Below, in pieces: positions 1 through 11,038 of a stretch of DNA of 51,587 nt. Position 1 is the first letter of the stretch. Each line of letters starts with the position of its first letter. The stretch is from NCBI GenBank assembly GCA_937919825.1, contig CALFPA010000042.1:1-51587 (forward strand), in the 5' to 3' direction. The position numbers and the translations under genes were made by a program. Below the pieces are notes generated by a model. The model was not told the DNA's origin and did no database searches. It was given only the letters and a program-made list of their open reading frames with translations. Source of the DNA: an uncultured Spartobacteria bacterium. Lineage in GTDB: Bacteria; Verrucomicrobiota; Verrucomicrobiia; Chthoniobacterales; Terrimicrobiaceae.

Positions 1-1721
1 CCAGAGGCCTCGGGGCCGCCTTGGGTTCCAGTGCCTCCATCGGTGTTGGGCGTTTCACCGTTATCGTAGTTCGATTGGGCTTGGGTAGCTGCTTGCTGGC
101 TCGCCGAGGTATTGGTGGCGGACTCCACTAAATCAGAAAATTGCGTATTGGCCGTGCTTTCGCGTAGGGCTTCCCCAACATCGGCAGCGGCTTGTTCTGC
201 GGCTTGTCGGTCTCCGCCGTTGGAGATGGCAGCGTATGCGGCGTTTACTGCCGCTGAATTCGCCACGGCAGCAACGACATTCTGGATATTAGCGGGACTG
301 GCGTTGGCACTGGCGGCGGCATTAACAGCTGCAGTTGCAATCAGGTTGGCTTGCGCAGGCAAGGCGGTAATGGCGGAACCAACAATGGCGCTGGATATTG
401 CCGGGGCAACAGATTCCGATCCGCGGGTGGTTGCAAAATTTACGCCGGAAGCCGTAAAGTCTCCGAGTTGGGCAGGGGCAGAGATCGCGGCCGAGGCTAC
501 TGCGTCTCGAGTTACGATTTGTGACAAAGCAACGGTAGCGGTGTCGTTGTTGGCTGACATTGTGGTTGTTGCCACGACGCCGCGGATGACGCTGGAAGCC
601 AGGTTGGGCGATTGGGTAAGGATTGCGGAAACGACTTCCGAAACGACCCTTGGGGCCGCCAAAGGCTCGGCGCGGGTGATGACAACTGCGGATACAATAT
701 TAGCCACCTGTTGGGTTTGAGCGGCGTCACCACCTAGCATGGAGAGCACCGCGTCAGCAGTCGCTTGCGGGTTGTTAACATCAACCCCTTGCAGAGCTTG
801 GAGGGTGCTGATTAAAACATCCGGGCTGCCTTGGACCGCAGCGAAAACTTTTTGCACCGACGAGACTTCTTGGACACTGGAGGCGAGCAATTGAGCACGT
901 TCAGCGGAGAGGGGCATGGTTCCAATAGAGTCGAAGTTCGCCGCACCATTTCCTAGGGCTGCGGCTTGAACATTCATGCTGAATCCGGACTTGACCTGAA
1001 CCGAGCGGCTTCCGTCCTTAGTTCCAAAATCCACACGGCCTTCGGAGACATCGAGATTCCCCCGGAATTGATTGGAATTCGCGCCGCCGACTCGTTGCAC
1101 AGTCAAGCGCCAGATGGTTCCACGAATCCCGGCCACACCGATCGGGGTGGTAATTTGCATCTCGGAGCCGGGTTTGAGTTTTTTCGACTTACCGATCATT
1201 GTGCCGTAGTCGAGGGCAAAGCTGCTGCTCGACTCGGTGGGTTCCGAGGGCAGTTCGTTCCACGCCTCCTCACTGGCGTCCAAACTTTTAACAACAGCCT
1301 CGTCCGCACCGAATTCCTCGGCTTTTCTTTGCGTGATGGCGGCGCCGTTCGAAAAAATAAACTCGTTGGGAGATTGCTCGAATTGGGAGATGGCAAAGCT
1401 GGAGTTTTCGAGGATTTGGAAAAAGGCACCGTTAGAAAGGGCGAGGTTTACCTGTCCGCCGGCTCCGGTGACGATGGTGCCCTGGACAGGGATTTGATCG
1501 CCTTTATTGGCGCGGCGTGGAGCCGCGCCGGGTTTGTCTATGATTTGCACCTCTCCCGTGGCATCGACAATCACGGTAATGCCGGGCTTGCGCTCTGAAG
1601 AGGAGCCATCATCGACTTGGCCGGAATCGGACTCTTGCCCATAGGCTCCGGAAAGAAAGAGAGGACTCAGAAAAAGCGCAACGACAAGCTGCGATACAAC
1701 GAGAAGGCGTTTATGGATCAT
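1..1721 (-). CDS. FecR-domain exported protein (C-terminus cut by window edge)
   Basis: Starts at the ATG at 1721 and stays open to the left edge, so 573 codons are visible and the C-terminus is missing. Residues 1-29 form a signal peptide (basic MIHKR, then a hydrophobic core ending near SGAYGQ), so the protein is exported. Residues about 45-215 resemble a FecR domain: a GEVQII-type strand, a LSNGAFFQILENS segment, and the family hallmark TPIGVAGIRGT. FecR domains outside siderophore signalling occur in many exported proteins of unknown role. From about residue 240 onward the sequence is a low-complexity run rich in Ala, Val, Ser and Asn with no recognised domain. Its 3' neighbour lies outside the window. 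The fold call is solid and the function is unknown. Confidence 0.75.
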   Translation of the reverse strand, partial: MIHKRLLVVSQLVVALFLSPLFLSGAYGQESDSGQVDDGSSSERKPGITVIVDATGEVQIIDKPGAAPRRANKGDQIPVQGTIVTGAGGQVNLALSNGAFFQILENSSFAISQFEQSPNEFIFSNGAAITQRKAEEFGADEAVVKSLDASEEAWNELPSEPTESSSSFALDYGTMIGKSKKLKPGSEMQITTPIGVAGIRGTIWRLTVQRVGGANSNQFRGNLDVSEGRVDFGTKDGSRSVQVKSGFSMNVQAAALGNGAANFDSIGTMPLSAERAQLLASSVQEVSSVQKVFAAVQGSPDVLISTLQALQGVDVNNPQATADAVLSMLGGDAAQTQQVANIVSAVVITRAEPLAAPRVVSEVVSAILTQSPNLASSVIRGVVATTTMSANNDTATVALSQIVTRDAVASAAISAPAQLGDFTASGVNFATTRGSESVAPAISSAIVGSAITALPAQANLIATAAVNAAASANASPANIQNVVAAVANSAAVNAAYAAISNGGDRQAAEQAAADVGEALRESTANTQFSDLVESATNTSASQQAATQAQSNYDNGETPNTDGGTGTQGGPEAS

Positions 1722-1818
1722 GTTCTTGAATGGGGTCGGCGGGTTTAAGTTGGGGTGGGTTGGTTTTATCAGCAACAAAAAATCGTGGCTAATCCGAAAA
1801 TCGATGGCTGCGTTCCTA

Positions 1819-3399
1819 TCATTCAGGCGGCACGGGCGATGTTTCGGGTTGGGGCAAAACGGCAGTCGGGGCGGGCGGCGGTGCTTGGGCTTCCGTGGCT
1901 GGGGTCGGTGGCGGCTCCACGACGGCAACGGTGGGCTTGGACTTCGGCAGGGTCGGTGGCTTGGCGGGCTGGCGGCGCGGGATTTCGAGACCCTTCACGG
2001 CGTAGTCCACAACATGGCCTTGGTGGAGAAGCCAATAAAAATCCCGTAACAACGCCGTCTCGCGCGCAGCGGGGTCCGCCTCCTCGGGGACGACGACTTG
2101 GGCAAGCAGGGCCTGCCATTGCTTGGCGCGAGGCTCGGCAGGATGGCTCTCGAGGTAATCTAGGATGGCCGAGAGGCTGGCCGAAACGGGGTTCGCGACG
2201 CGGTCGAGCGGCCGGGGACGCGCGACCGAGACATAAGTGATATTTTCGTGCGCCTTGAAAATCTGGAGTCCGGCTTTGTTGAAATCCTGACCGAGAAGGT
2301 GCGCGACGGGCAGCGGGAAGCGGATGAGGTTGTCGAGTTCGCGGCGCGTGAATTCGATCACGGCGGGTGCGGAGTCGTTCACCGCCGCCGAGCCGGGAAC
2401 GGTGAAATTCTCGCCGGGTTCCAAAATCTCGGCGTCGGCGAGGTTTTTTAGAAAATGCTCCTCGACCTCGGCGAGGTTGGCGAGCGCGGGAGTCTCGGCA
2501 CCTTCCGGCGCGGCGAGTGGATGGAAAACCTCGCGCGTGCTCTGCTCCTGCTTCCATTTGTTGATCGACTCCTCGTCGCGGAGCATGCGGATGCGGGTCT
2601 TGTAAATATCGAACGGCACATTCGCGTAGCGCTCGGAATGAATCCGGCGAATGCACATCTGGTAGTCGTGGTGGTTCGGCGGCCCAAGAAAAACCCCGCT
2701 CATGCCGCATTGGGCGATGACGGGATACTGGCCCTTCGGTGCCTCGACCTCGACACTTTCGCGCCGGTAGAACGCGTCGAGATGCGATTGGAGAATCCAC
2801 TTCGCGGCGTCGGTGCGGTTCAACCACAGCGTGCCGTCCTTCACGCATTGGAAAAAGGCGGGGCCGTCCTTGCGACGAAACTCGATCAGGTAGCGGGGGG
2901 ATTTTTCGAGAACGAGACGGGCGAGTTCAAAGAGTGCGTAAGCCTTCGCGGTCGTCTTGATTTGTTTGATCAAACCCTCCACACCACGCGGCTCGGGAAG
3001 AAACTTTAACTCCCAACCTTGAATCTCGGGAACGCGGTGAACCGGCTCGGCAGGCGGTCGGTCGGGACGGGGACCGCGCAGACCGTCCTTGCGGAATGGC
3101 GGCTTTTTTCCAAAAGGGCCGGGAGGCTTGTCGCCGCCTGGGCCCTGGGGTTTGTTGCGATGATCTCCGCCGTGCGGACGGTGGATGCGCTGGCTCTTCG
3201 GGGGCTTGCGGCGATGGCGCGAGTCGGAGTCGTCGCCATCATCAGCGAAACGTTCGTCCCGGCCGCCTCTTGCGCCATCCTCGGAAAACCGTGAGATTTT
3301 TTGCGAACTCGAGGATTCCTTCACCCAAGAGGGTTGGAAACTTTTCATCAAATCCATTTCCAAACCGGAAAGGTTCTGAGGTTGATCTTCTGAGCTCAT
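1819..3399 (-). CDS. conserved hypothetical protein, Pro-rich tail
   Basis: 526 residues from the ATG at 3399 (MSSEDQPQN); an upstream in-frame ATG at 3456 would add 19 residues. The N-terminal 120 residues are basic, Gly/Pro/Arg-rich and probably disordered. Residues about 130-430 look folded (WELKFLPEP, LARLVLEKSPRYLIEFRRK, SHLDAFYRRESVEVEAPKGQYPVIAQCGMSG), and the last 60 residues are Pro/Ala-rich. No signal peptide, membrane segment or catalytic motif is visible. It lies just downstream of prfA on the same strand and upstream of the FecR-domain gene. The basic disordered N-terminus might bind nucleic acid, but that is speculation. I do not recognise a named family. Confidence 0.7.
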   Translation of the reverse strand: MSSEDQPQNLSGLEMDLMKSFQPSWVKESSSSQKISRFSEDGARGGRDERFADDGDDSDSRHRRKPPKSQRIHRPHGGDHRNKPQGPGGDKPPGPFGKKPPFRKDGLRGPRPDRPPAEPVHRVPEIQGWELKFLPEPRGVEGLIKQIKTTAKAYALFELARLVLEKSPRYLIEFRRKDGPAFFQCVKDGTLWLNRTDAAKWILQSHLDAFYRRESVEVEAPKGQYPVIAQCGMSGVFLGPPNHHDYQMCIRRIHSERYANVPFDIYKTRIRMLRDEESINKWKQEQSTREVFHPLAAPEGAETPALANLAEVEEHFLKNLADAEILEPGENFTVPGSAAVNDSAPAVIEFTRRELDNLIRFPLPVAHLLGQDFNKAGLQIFKAHENITYVSVARPRPLDRVANPVSASLSAILDYLESHPAEPRAKQWQALLAQVVVPEEADPAARETALLRDFYWLLHQGHVVDYAVKGLEIPRRQPAKPPTLPKSKPTVAVVEPPPTPATEAQAPPPAPTAVLPQPETSPVPPE

Positions 3400-3487
3400 A
3401 ACAAGGCCCCGCAGGCCGTTCGACGATGGCGCACGCATTGGGAGCGGGCAAGCCATTTGTGATCACGAAAATCAGGGCCGCGCCACC

Positions 3488-4564
3488 TCACGAAATCCCT
3501 GAATCCTTGAGGCGTTGTTCGATGTCGCTGGCTTGCAGCGCATCGGTCAACTCCGCCAAATTGCCCTCTAGGACTCGATCGAGCGAGTAGAGCGAGAGCT
3601 TGATCCGGTGATCGGTCACGCGGTTCTCGGCGAAATTGTAGGTGCGGATTTTTTCCTCGCGTCCCCCGCCGCCGATGAGGCTGCGCCGATGTGCGGAGTA
3701 TTTCTCCTCCTCCTCGCGGCGTTTGTCCTCGAGCAACCGGGCTCGCATGATTTTGAGGGCGGCCTCTTTGTTCTTCTGCTGACTACGCCCATCCTGGCAA
3801 CGCACGATGCGGCCCGTGGGAATGTGCATGACTTGCACGGCGGAGTCGGTCGTATTAACGCCCTGCCCACCCGGCCCTCCCGCCCGACAAACCTCGATTC
3901 GCAAATCCTCGGGCTTGATTTCGATATCCACTTCCTCAGCCTCCGGCATCACAGCCACGGTCGCTGTGGAAGTGTGGATGCGGCCCTGCGCCTCGGTGGC
4001 AGGAACGCGTTGAACGCGATGGACTCCGCTCTCGTAGCGAAAGCGCCGAAAAACCGCGTCGCCAGAAATGCGGAAGACCACTTCGCGAAAACCTCCGAGA
4101 TCGGCCAAGCTGGATTCCATCGGCTCGATCTTCAGCCCTAGCGACTCCGCGTAGCGCGAATACATGCGAAAAAGATCGGCGGCGAAAAGCGCGGCCTCGG
4201 TGCCTCCTGTGCCGGCCCGAATTTCCATGATCGCATCGCGGTCCTCATCCGGCTCGGGAGGCAGCAGGGCAATCTGCACCGCCCGCTCGAGCACCGGCAA
4301 TTCCGCCTCGATTCGCGAAATTTCCTCGCGGGCCATCTCGGCAAGTTCCTTGTCACCCGACTCGATGAGTTCGCGGTTTTCCAAGAGTTCGCGGCTGGCC
4401 TTGGAAAATCTCTCCCAATGTGCGAGCAAATCCTTCGTCGTGCCGTGCTCGCGCAAAACCTCACGGGCGTGCGAGGGGTCGTCGAACAAGCCCGGCGAGG
4501 CGATTTCCCGCTCGAGTTCCTCGAAGCGCCGGCGTTTCCGCTCAACCAATGGCTCGAAATCCAT
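3488..4564 (-). CDS. prfA: peptide chain release factor 1
   Basis: Class I release factor that reads UAA and UAG stop codons and triggers peptidyl-tRNA hydrolysis on the ribosome. It has 358 residues, the normal family length. The GGQ peptidyl-transferase-centre motif is at residues 232-234 inside GGPGGQGVNTTDSAV. The codon-recognition tripeptide of the RF1 type (PAT, 188-190, in RVPATEAQGRIHTS) is present, which separates it from RF2 (SPF). The ATG at 4564 is only 10 nt from the end of a strong hairpin and has no visible Shine-Dalgarno. It follows rpmE, a gene order seen in many bacteria. Confidence 0.97.
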   Translation of the reverse strand: MDFEPLVERKRRRFEELEREIASPGLFDDPSHAREVLREHGTTKDLLAHWERFSKASRELLENRELIESGDKELAEMAREEISRIEAELPVLERAVQIALLPPEPDEDRDAIMEIRAGTGGTEAALFAADLFRMYSRYAESLGLKIEPMESSLADLGGFREVVFRISGDAVFRRFRYESGVHRVQRVPATEAQGRIHTSTATVAVMPEAEEVDIEIKPEDLRIEVCRAGGPGGQGVNTTDSAVQVMHIPTGRIVRCQDGRSQQKNKEAALKIMRARLLEDKRREEEEKYSAHRRSLIGGGGREEKIRTYNFAENRVTDHRIKLSLYSLDRVLEGNLAELTDALQASDIEQRLKDSGIS

Positions 4565-4574
4565 AAAGAAACAA

Positions 4575-4609
4575 AAACGGTAAACGGGAGGCGATCCCGT
4601 TTACCGTTT
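4575..4609 (-). terminator. perfect hairpin between rpmE and prfA (terminator or attenuator)
   Basis: A perfect 15-bp inverted repeat (arms 4575-4589 and 4595-4609) closes on a 5-nt loop. Read on the minus strand it follows rpmE and leads into TTTTTGTTTC, so it has the form of a rho-independent terminator. The U-tract runs almost into the prfA start codon, leaving no room for a normal ribosome-binding site. It may end the rpmE transcript or attenuate read-through into prfA. Confidence 0.8.
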
Positions 4610-4628
4610 GAAAAATCGACTTGGCTAA

Positions 4629-4856
4629 CTAGGCCTTCTTCGCGGCGCGAGGAGCGCGCACGGTGCCGTAGCGTTTCTGGAATTTGTCCACGCGGCCGGC
4701 GGTGTCGACGAACTTCTGCTCGCCGGTGAAAAACGGATGGCAAGCCGCACAAATGCCGAGCTTGATGTTCTGCTTGGTCGAGCGCGTTTTATAAGTCGCG
4801 CCGCAGGCGCAAACGATCACGGTTTCTTGATAGTCGGGATGAATTTCTGGCTTCAT
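4629..4856 (-). CDS. rpmE: 50S ribosomal protein L31, zinc-binding form
   Basis: A small large-subunit ribosomal protein that bridges the two ribosomal subunits. It is 75 residues from the ATG at 4856 (MKPEIHPDY). The motif HPDYQETVIVCACGATYKT and the second pair CAACHPF give four Cys-type ligands, the zinc-carrying (C+) form of L31. The C-terminal end is basic (RAPRAAKKA). An apparent upstream extension of the frame to 5069 is rejected because it lies inside the divergent mscS gene and does not match the family. It precedes prfA on the same strand. Confidence 0.96.
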   Translation of the reverse strand: MKPEIHPDYQETVIVCACGATYKTRSTKQNIKLGICAACHPFFTGEQKFVDTAGRVDKFQKRYGTVRAPRAAKKA

Positions 4857-4866
4857 TTGGAAAAGG

Positions 4867-5865
4867 GTGCAAAGACTAACGCGATTTTTTCCCGTGGCAA
4901 CACCATTCCTTTTCCAAAAATCCACCGCAGCCGTTTTGCTCGCTGCGCTGCCGCATTCCCTCCATGCCGCCGAACCAACAAACGGCTCGCCCCGCCCCGC
5001 CCTCCTCGACCTCGCGGTGGACGCCCTCGGCGGGCGGATGGTCGAAATCTGGAAAACCCCGCTCTTCACTCTCAGCGACCCGGTCTATGTGAATGGCCAA
5101 CTCATCCAGCGCGCGAGTTCGGTCACCCTCGGAATGCTCCTCACCGCCCTCGTGATCCTTCTTGTCGGCGGAATCCTCTCTGCCGCCCTGAGCCGCTGGC
5201 TGGGCGCCCGCTTCAGCAAGCGCCTCGACCCCACCACCGGCGCGATCGTCCAGAAATTTACAAACTACACCCTCCTCTTCCTCGTCAGCCTGATCGCTCT
5301 CTCAGCCGTCCAAATCCCACTCACCATTTTCGCCCTCCTCGGCGGAGCCGCCGCCATCGCAGTCGGCTTCGGCGCCCAGCAACTCGCCAACAACCTCATC
5401 AGCGGCCTCATTCTTCTCTTCGAACGCCCGATCCGCATTGGCGACCTCATTGAAGTCGGCACCTCCGCCGGCACCGTCGCCTCGATTGGCACCCGCTGCT
5501 GCCAACTCCACCGCGACGACGGCGTGGAAATCCTTATTCCGAACAGCGTGATCCTCCAAGGCACCATTGTGAACCACACCCTTCAAAGCCAAGCCAGCCG
5601 CCTGGAAATGTCCGTCTCCATCGCCCCCACCGCCCCGATCGAGCAGGCCATGCAAATCCTCCAAGAGATAGCCGCCGCCCATCCACAGATCATTGGAAGC
5701 AAAAGCCTCGACGCGCAGGTGCAAGACATCGGCCCCGACTCTGTCCGACTCCAACTCACCTTCTGGAGCGAAGCCAAAACCCCCATCGCCATCGCCAAAA
5801 TCCAAAGCGACCTCCGCCTCACCACGCTCCGACGCTTCCAGACAGCCGGGATTTCCTTGGCCTAA
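4867..5865 (+). CDS. MscS-family mechanosensitive channel
   Basis: Predicted small-conductance mechanosensitive channel that releases solutes on hypo-osmotic shock. It is 332 residues from a GTG start. Residues 1-35 look like a signal peptide (hydrophobic core ending SLHAAEP). A membrane helix follows near 87-107 (LGMLLTALVILLVGGIL). The MscS pore region is clear near 140-190: FALLGGAAAIAVGFGAQQLANN, then LISGLILLFERPIRIGDLIEV. After this come the beta domain (GTVASIGTR, IPNSVIL, GTIVNHTL) and a C-terminal alpha/beta domain. It is divergent from rpmE with only 10 bp between start codons, so at least one promoter must lie inside the neighbouring coding sequence. Confidence 0.9.
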   Translation: MQRLTRFFPVATPFLFQKSTAAVLLAALPHSLHAAEPTNGSPRPALLDLAVDALGGRMVEIWKTPLFTLSDPVYVNGQLIQRASSVTLGMLLTALVILLVGGILSAALSRWLGARFSKRLDPTTGAIVQKFTNYTLLFLVSLIALSAVQIPLTIFALLGGAAAIAVGFGAQQLANNLISGLILLFERPIRIGDLIEVGTSAGTVASIGTRCCQLHRDDGVEILIPNSVILQGTIVNHTLQSQASRLEMSVSIAPTAPIEQAMQILQEIAAAHPQIIGSKSLDAQVQDIGPDSVRLQLTFWSEAKTPIAIAKIQSDLRLTTLRRFQTAGISLA

Positions 5866-5942
5866 AATACCACGCTGATCCACATCAAAGTCAGTCGTCG
5901 CCCACCATCAACGCCTTCGCTGAAATTCCGCGGAGTGAGCAG

Positions 5943-6329
5943 CTAAACCTCCACAGAATTCCGGGCCAGCCACGCGGCATAATCCGCCTCGGCGCGTTCC
6001 CCCGCCGCCAGTCCAAGGGTTTCCAAGACGGCCTCCTCCTCGGTGGCTTCAAGACTCCAGCCGTTGGCCCCCAGAAAAACATAGGCTGCCATGAATCCGA
6101 TCCTCTTGTTTCCATCAAGAAACGGGTGGTTTTTAACTAGACCCGTCGCATAGGACGCCGCGAGATCGAAGATGGTTGGCTGTCCATAGGCGCAAAGGTT
6201 TTTCGGCTTGTTAATGGCGGAATCTAACAATCCTTCATCACGAATCCCAGCCAAGCCGCCGAAGCGGTTCAGCAACTCGTTTTGGATGGCAATCAAGACC
6301 TGTCGATCAACCCAATTCGGTTCGTTCAT
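5943..6329 (-). CDS. Doc/Fic-type TA toxin (death-on-curing family)
   Basis: A Fic-fold toxin; characterised Doc proteins phosphorylate elongation factor Tu. It is 128 residues from the ATG at 6329. The Doc signature HPFLDGNKR at 68-76 carries the catalytic His, the acidic residue and the Asn/Arg of the HxFx(D/N)GNKR motif. The N-terminal WVDRQVLIAIQNELL and GGLAGIRDEGLLDSAI segments are also typical of Doc. The start overlaps the stop of the upstream AbrB-like gene by 4 nt (ATGA), so the pair is translationally coupled. The motif looks intact, so the toxin may be active. Confidence 0.9.
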   Translation of the reverse strand: MNEPNWVDRQVLIAIQNELLNRFGGLAGIRDEGLLDSAINKPKNLCAYGQPTIFDLAASYATGLVKNHPFLDGNKRIGFMAAYVFLGANGWSLEATEEEAVLETLGLAAGERAEADYAAWLARNSVEV

Positions 6330-6556
6330 TTCGCGAGTTCTCGAAGCGTGTTTCGGTATTTCCGCATACCTTTCTCGGCGATCTCCATGAACTCCTTGAA
6401 CCCCGGTCGCTCCGGCGTGATTCGCAACGCGCACTCGGGCGACTCCGTGAAATAAAGAATCGTCCCCTCCTCGGCCTTCAGTTGCTGCAGCGCCTCCTTG
6501 GGAAGAACCACCCCGAGCGAATTGCCGATTTTACGAACCTTGGTTTGTGCGATCAT
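6326..6556 (-). CDS. AbrB/MazE-type antitoxin
   Basis: A swapped-hairpin DNA-binding antitoxin of 76 residues. The N-terminal sequence VRKIGNSLGVVLPKEAL is the AbrB/SpoVT/MazE fold; the remainder (residues 28-76, charged, FKEFMEIAEKGMRKYRNT) would be the toxin-binding tail. It is upstream of and overlaps the Doc-type toxin by 4 nt, the normal antitoxin-first order, and it probably represses its own promoter in the 140-bp gap before icd. Pairing of this fold with Doc is well known in other genomes. Confidence 0.88.
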   Translation of the reverse strand: MIAQTKVRKIGNSLGVVLPKEALQQLKAEEGTILYFTESPECALRITPERPGFKEFMEIAEKGMRKYRNTLRELAK

Positions 6557-6654
6557 GGAATAACATTAGTTGCCACGCCGGCCCGAGGCAAAGCTTTTTG
6601 CATCGACACCATTTCTTACCTGCAGAACTTAAGCGCCCCGATGGTTTCCTTTGA

Positions 6655-8925
<2,271 letters not shown>

Positions 8926-9228
8926 GCGACAAGGGTGGCTTCGCCACAAAAATGGGCCCCCTGCGGCGAGGCGTCCCTACCTTTGTTTTCGATAGGCGCT
9001 CCCGCGCCAGCGCGTTGAAAAATTGGAGGGCGACGCTCCGTCGGCGCCCAAATCTCAGGCGGGACGCCCGCACTACATTCCAGAAGTCTAAAAGTGATCA
9101 AATTTTGTGCGCTTTTAGGTGTCGTTCACGCTGCCATTCCAGACACCCGCCCTCCAGCAGCATGGGAAAAAACTAAAGTCAGCTCGTGTGGCTGGACAAT
9201 CAATTTACAGCATCATTCGGCGCGCGGT
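8926..9228. other. 303-bp intergenic region filled mainly by a hairpin repeat
   Basis: No gene is visible between icd and the convergent TPR gene. About half of the stretch (8935-9073) is the first copy of the dispersed hairpin repeat listed separately. The rest, 9074-9228, shows nothing I can name. The repeat's stems could serve as a bidirectional transcription end for the two convergent genes. Confidence 0.6.
8935..9073. repeat. dispersed multi-hairpin repeat, copy 1 (full length)
   Basis: Begins with the small stem GTGGCTTCGCCAC, then an arm GGCGTCCC, then GGCGCTCCCGCGCC, then a second module starting AATTGGAGGG and containing GTCGGCGCCCAAA. The same modules in the same order, reverse-complemented, occur at 13803-13949; shorter versions are at 11881, 13508 and 14223. 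It has no open reading frame of interest and resembles REP/BIME-type intergenic palindromic elements. Confidence 0.7.
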
Positions 9229-11025
9229 TCACGGGAGATATTTGGCCAAAAGCTCGCGCTCTTGGCGCGTGAGGGGTGCGATTTGGAGGATTTGCCGGAT
9301 GCGGGTGGCTTTTTCCGTTTGGCCATTGGCGGCGAGGATACAGGCGAGGATGAGTTGGTGCTGCGGGGCCAGATCGCGGGCGCGGAGTTTTTGGGCTCCT
9401 GCCGTGGCGAGCGCTTCGGCTTTGCGGCCCTGGCGGAGTTGGGCCAGCGCGAGGGTAAAGTGAAATGCGGGGTCGTCGGAGAAGTTCCTCGCGCGCTCTT
9501 CCAGCGTGGCGAGTGGCACCGGCTTGCCGAGAACGAGGTCGAGGTAGGCCATTTCGTTTTGCAATGCGGAATAGGTGGCCAGCGGACCGGCATCGGCGGC
9601 GAATTGTAGAAAATCGCGCACGGCTTGGGCATCGCCGCGTTGTTGCAGGGCCGGCGCAAGTTGCTGGATCGTCGTCAGGGCGGTGGCTTCATTGGCGAGC
9701 AAAGGCTGGCTGTATTGCCGGAAAATCTCCCCCTCTCCATCGCTTTGCAGAAAAGCGAGCGCGGGAATCAACAGCGAAGGGTTGCCGCCGCACTCGGAGA
9801 TGGCGCGGAGATAGTCGGAACGAGCCTCGCCGGGGCGGCCGATTTTTTTCAATGCCTGCCCACGGAGTAATAGCCGCATCCCGGGAGGAAACGCCTGAGG
9901 GTTCGAGTCGACGGCATGGAGCACCGCCTGCCAATCCCCGGCGGCGGCCCGAGCCTCAATCCAGAGCACGAAGGCATCGGCGCGGCTTTGAGCTTGGTCG
10001 AGTGGCAAAATCTTTTCGACTTGTGCGGCTTCGCCGTGGCGGAGCAACCAGCGGCCAGTGAGCAGTCGATCCTCGAGGGATTTTCCATAAACACGCTGGA
10101 TCATCTCCGCCACGAGACGGGGCTTTGCTGCGGGATCGGCCTCGACCTCGATTGCATCCGCCACGGCGAAGCTTTGTTCGTTGGCGAAAGGGTGCGCCCG
10201 GAGGCGGTTGAGCCATTCCGGGCGGTTGCCAGCGGGCACCACGCCGGAGAGCAGGCCGACAAGCAACGCCTCGTGCCCCGCATCGCCGTTGTTTTTGGTG
10301 ATGCCTTCGAGGAGTTCAAAAACCTGCGCATCGGACTCACCGAGGTCCGAGTTCGCGAGAAGAAATCTCGCCATGGCTCGCTTCGTGCGGTCGTTTCGCA
10401 CCGCTTGCAGCGCGAGCCGATACTCCGCTTTCGCCTCCGGGATGCGACCCTCGGATTCCAGCGTCGTAGCCCTCATGAGATGGGGAAAATCCGGCTCGCC
10501 TTGCTGCGCCACCCACCCACCGATCCAATCCGCGATCGAGGTGTAGCCTGCCTTGGAGGCTGTCACGGCGTAGGTCTTGAATTCCGGCATCGTCGCCTGA
10601 CCTGTTTCGCCGAGCTTTTGGTAAACCTCCAACGCCTCCCCCGTGCGCCCCTCCGATCCGAGAATTTGGGCCAAAATCCGAAGGGCGTCGGCATTCTTCG
10701 GCTGAAGTCGCAGCGAGGTTTGGGCGCTCATGCGTGCCGATTCCCGATCCCCCTTGGCCATATACTCGGCTCCGAGGCGTGCCAACTCTCGGGATTGCCG
10801 AGTCTCCACATAATTCACTACTGCCGAGCAGCCGGCGGGAATTCCCCAAAAAACAAGAAGCAACGACCCCGTGACAACGGCAAGCAACCCTCGATGTCGC
10901 CAAACTCCTAAAAAAATGACCCTCCAGCGCGGCGTTGGAGGCGGCGGTGGTAGGGCAGGAAAATCCTCGTCGTCGAGATCCGGAAGGTTTGGGCGCACTC
11001 GGCCGTCAGATTTTTTGGAGCCCAC
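9229..11025 (-). CDS. membrane-anchored TPR protein
   Basis: 598 residues from a GTG start at 11025. An N-terminal cytoplasmic segment with a run of prolines (about 24-31) precedes one membrane helix (about 44-66, LLAVVTGSLLLVFWGIPAG). The remainder, outside the cytoplasm by topology prediction, is made of TPR-like helical repeats, clearest at 80-150 (AEYMAKGDRESARMSAQTSLRLQPKNADAL) and near the C-terminus (ALAQLRQGRKAEALATA). Such proteins are scaffolds, and no enzyme motif is seen. It starts 13 nt after the stop of the upstream PEP-CTERM gene, so the two may share a transcript and an envelope-related role. Function unknown. Confidence 0.75.
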   Translation of the reverse strand: MGSKKSDGRVRPNLPDLDDEDFPALPPPPPTPRWRVIFLGVWRHRGLLAVVTGSLLLVFWGIPAGCSAVVNYVETRQSRELARLGAEYMAKGDRESARMSAQTSLRLQPKNADALRILAQILGSEGRTGEALEVYQKLGETGQATMPEFKTYAVTASKAGYTSIADWIGGWVAQQGEPDFPHLMRATTLESEGRIPEAKAEYRLALQAVRNDRTKRAMARFLLANSDLGESDAQVFELLEGITKNNGDAGHEALLVGLLSGVVPAGNRPEWLNRLRAHPFANEQSFAVADAIEVEADPAAKPRLVAEMIQRVYGKSLEDRLLTGRWLLRHGEAAQVEKILPLDQAQSRADAFVLWIEARAAAGDWQAVLHAVDSNPQAFPPGMRLLLRGQALKKIGRPGEARSDYLRAISECGGNPSLLIPALAFLQSDGEGEIFRQYSQPLLANEATALTTIQQLAPALQQRGDAQAVRDFLQFAADAGPLATYSALQNEMAYLDLVLGKPVPLATLEERARNFSDDPAFHFTLALAQLRQGRKAEALATAGAQKLRARDLAPQHQLILACILAANGQTEKATRIRQILQIAPLTRQERELLAKYLP

Positions 11026-11038
11026 AGAGCAGGTAAAT

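Noticed and set aside
112-720. 202-codon plus-strand frame at the left end
   Set aside because: Ala-rich mirror of the FecR-domain protein's low-complexity tail.
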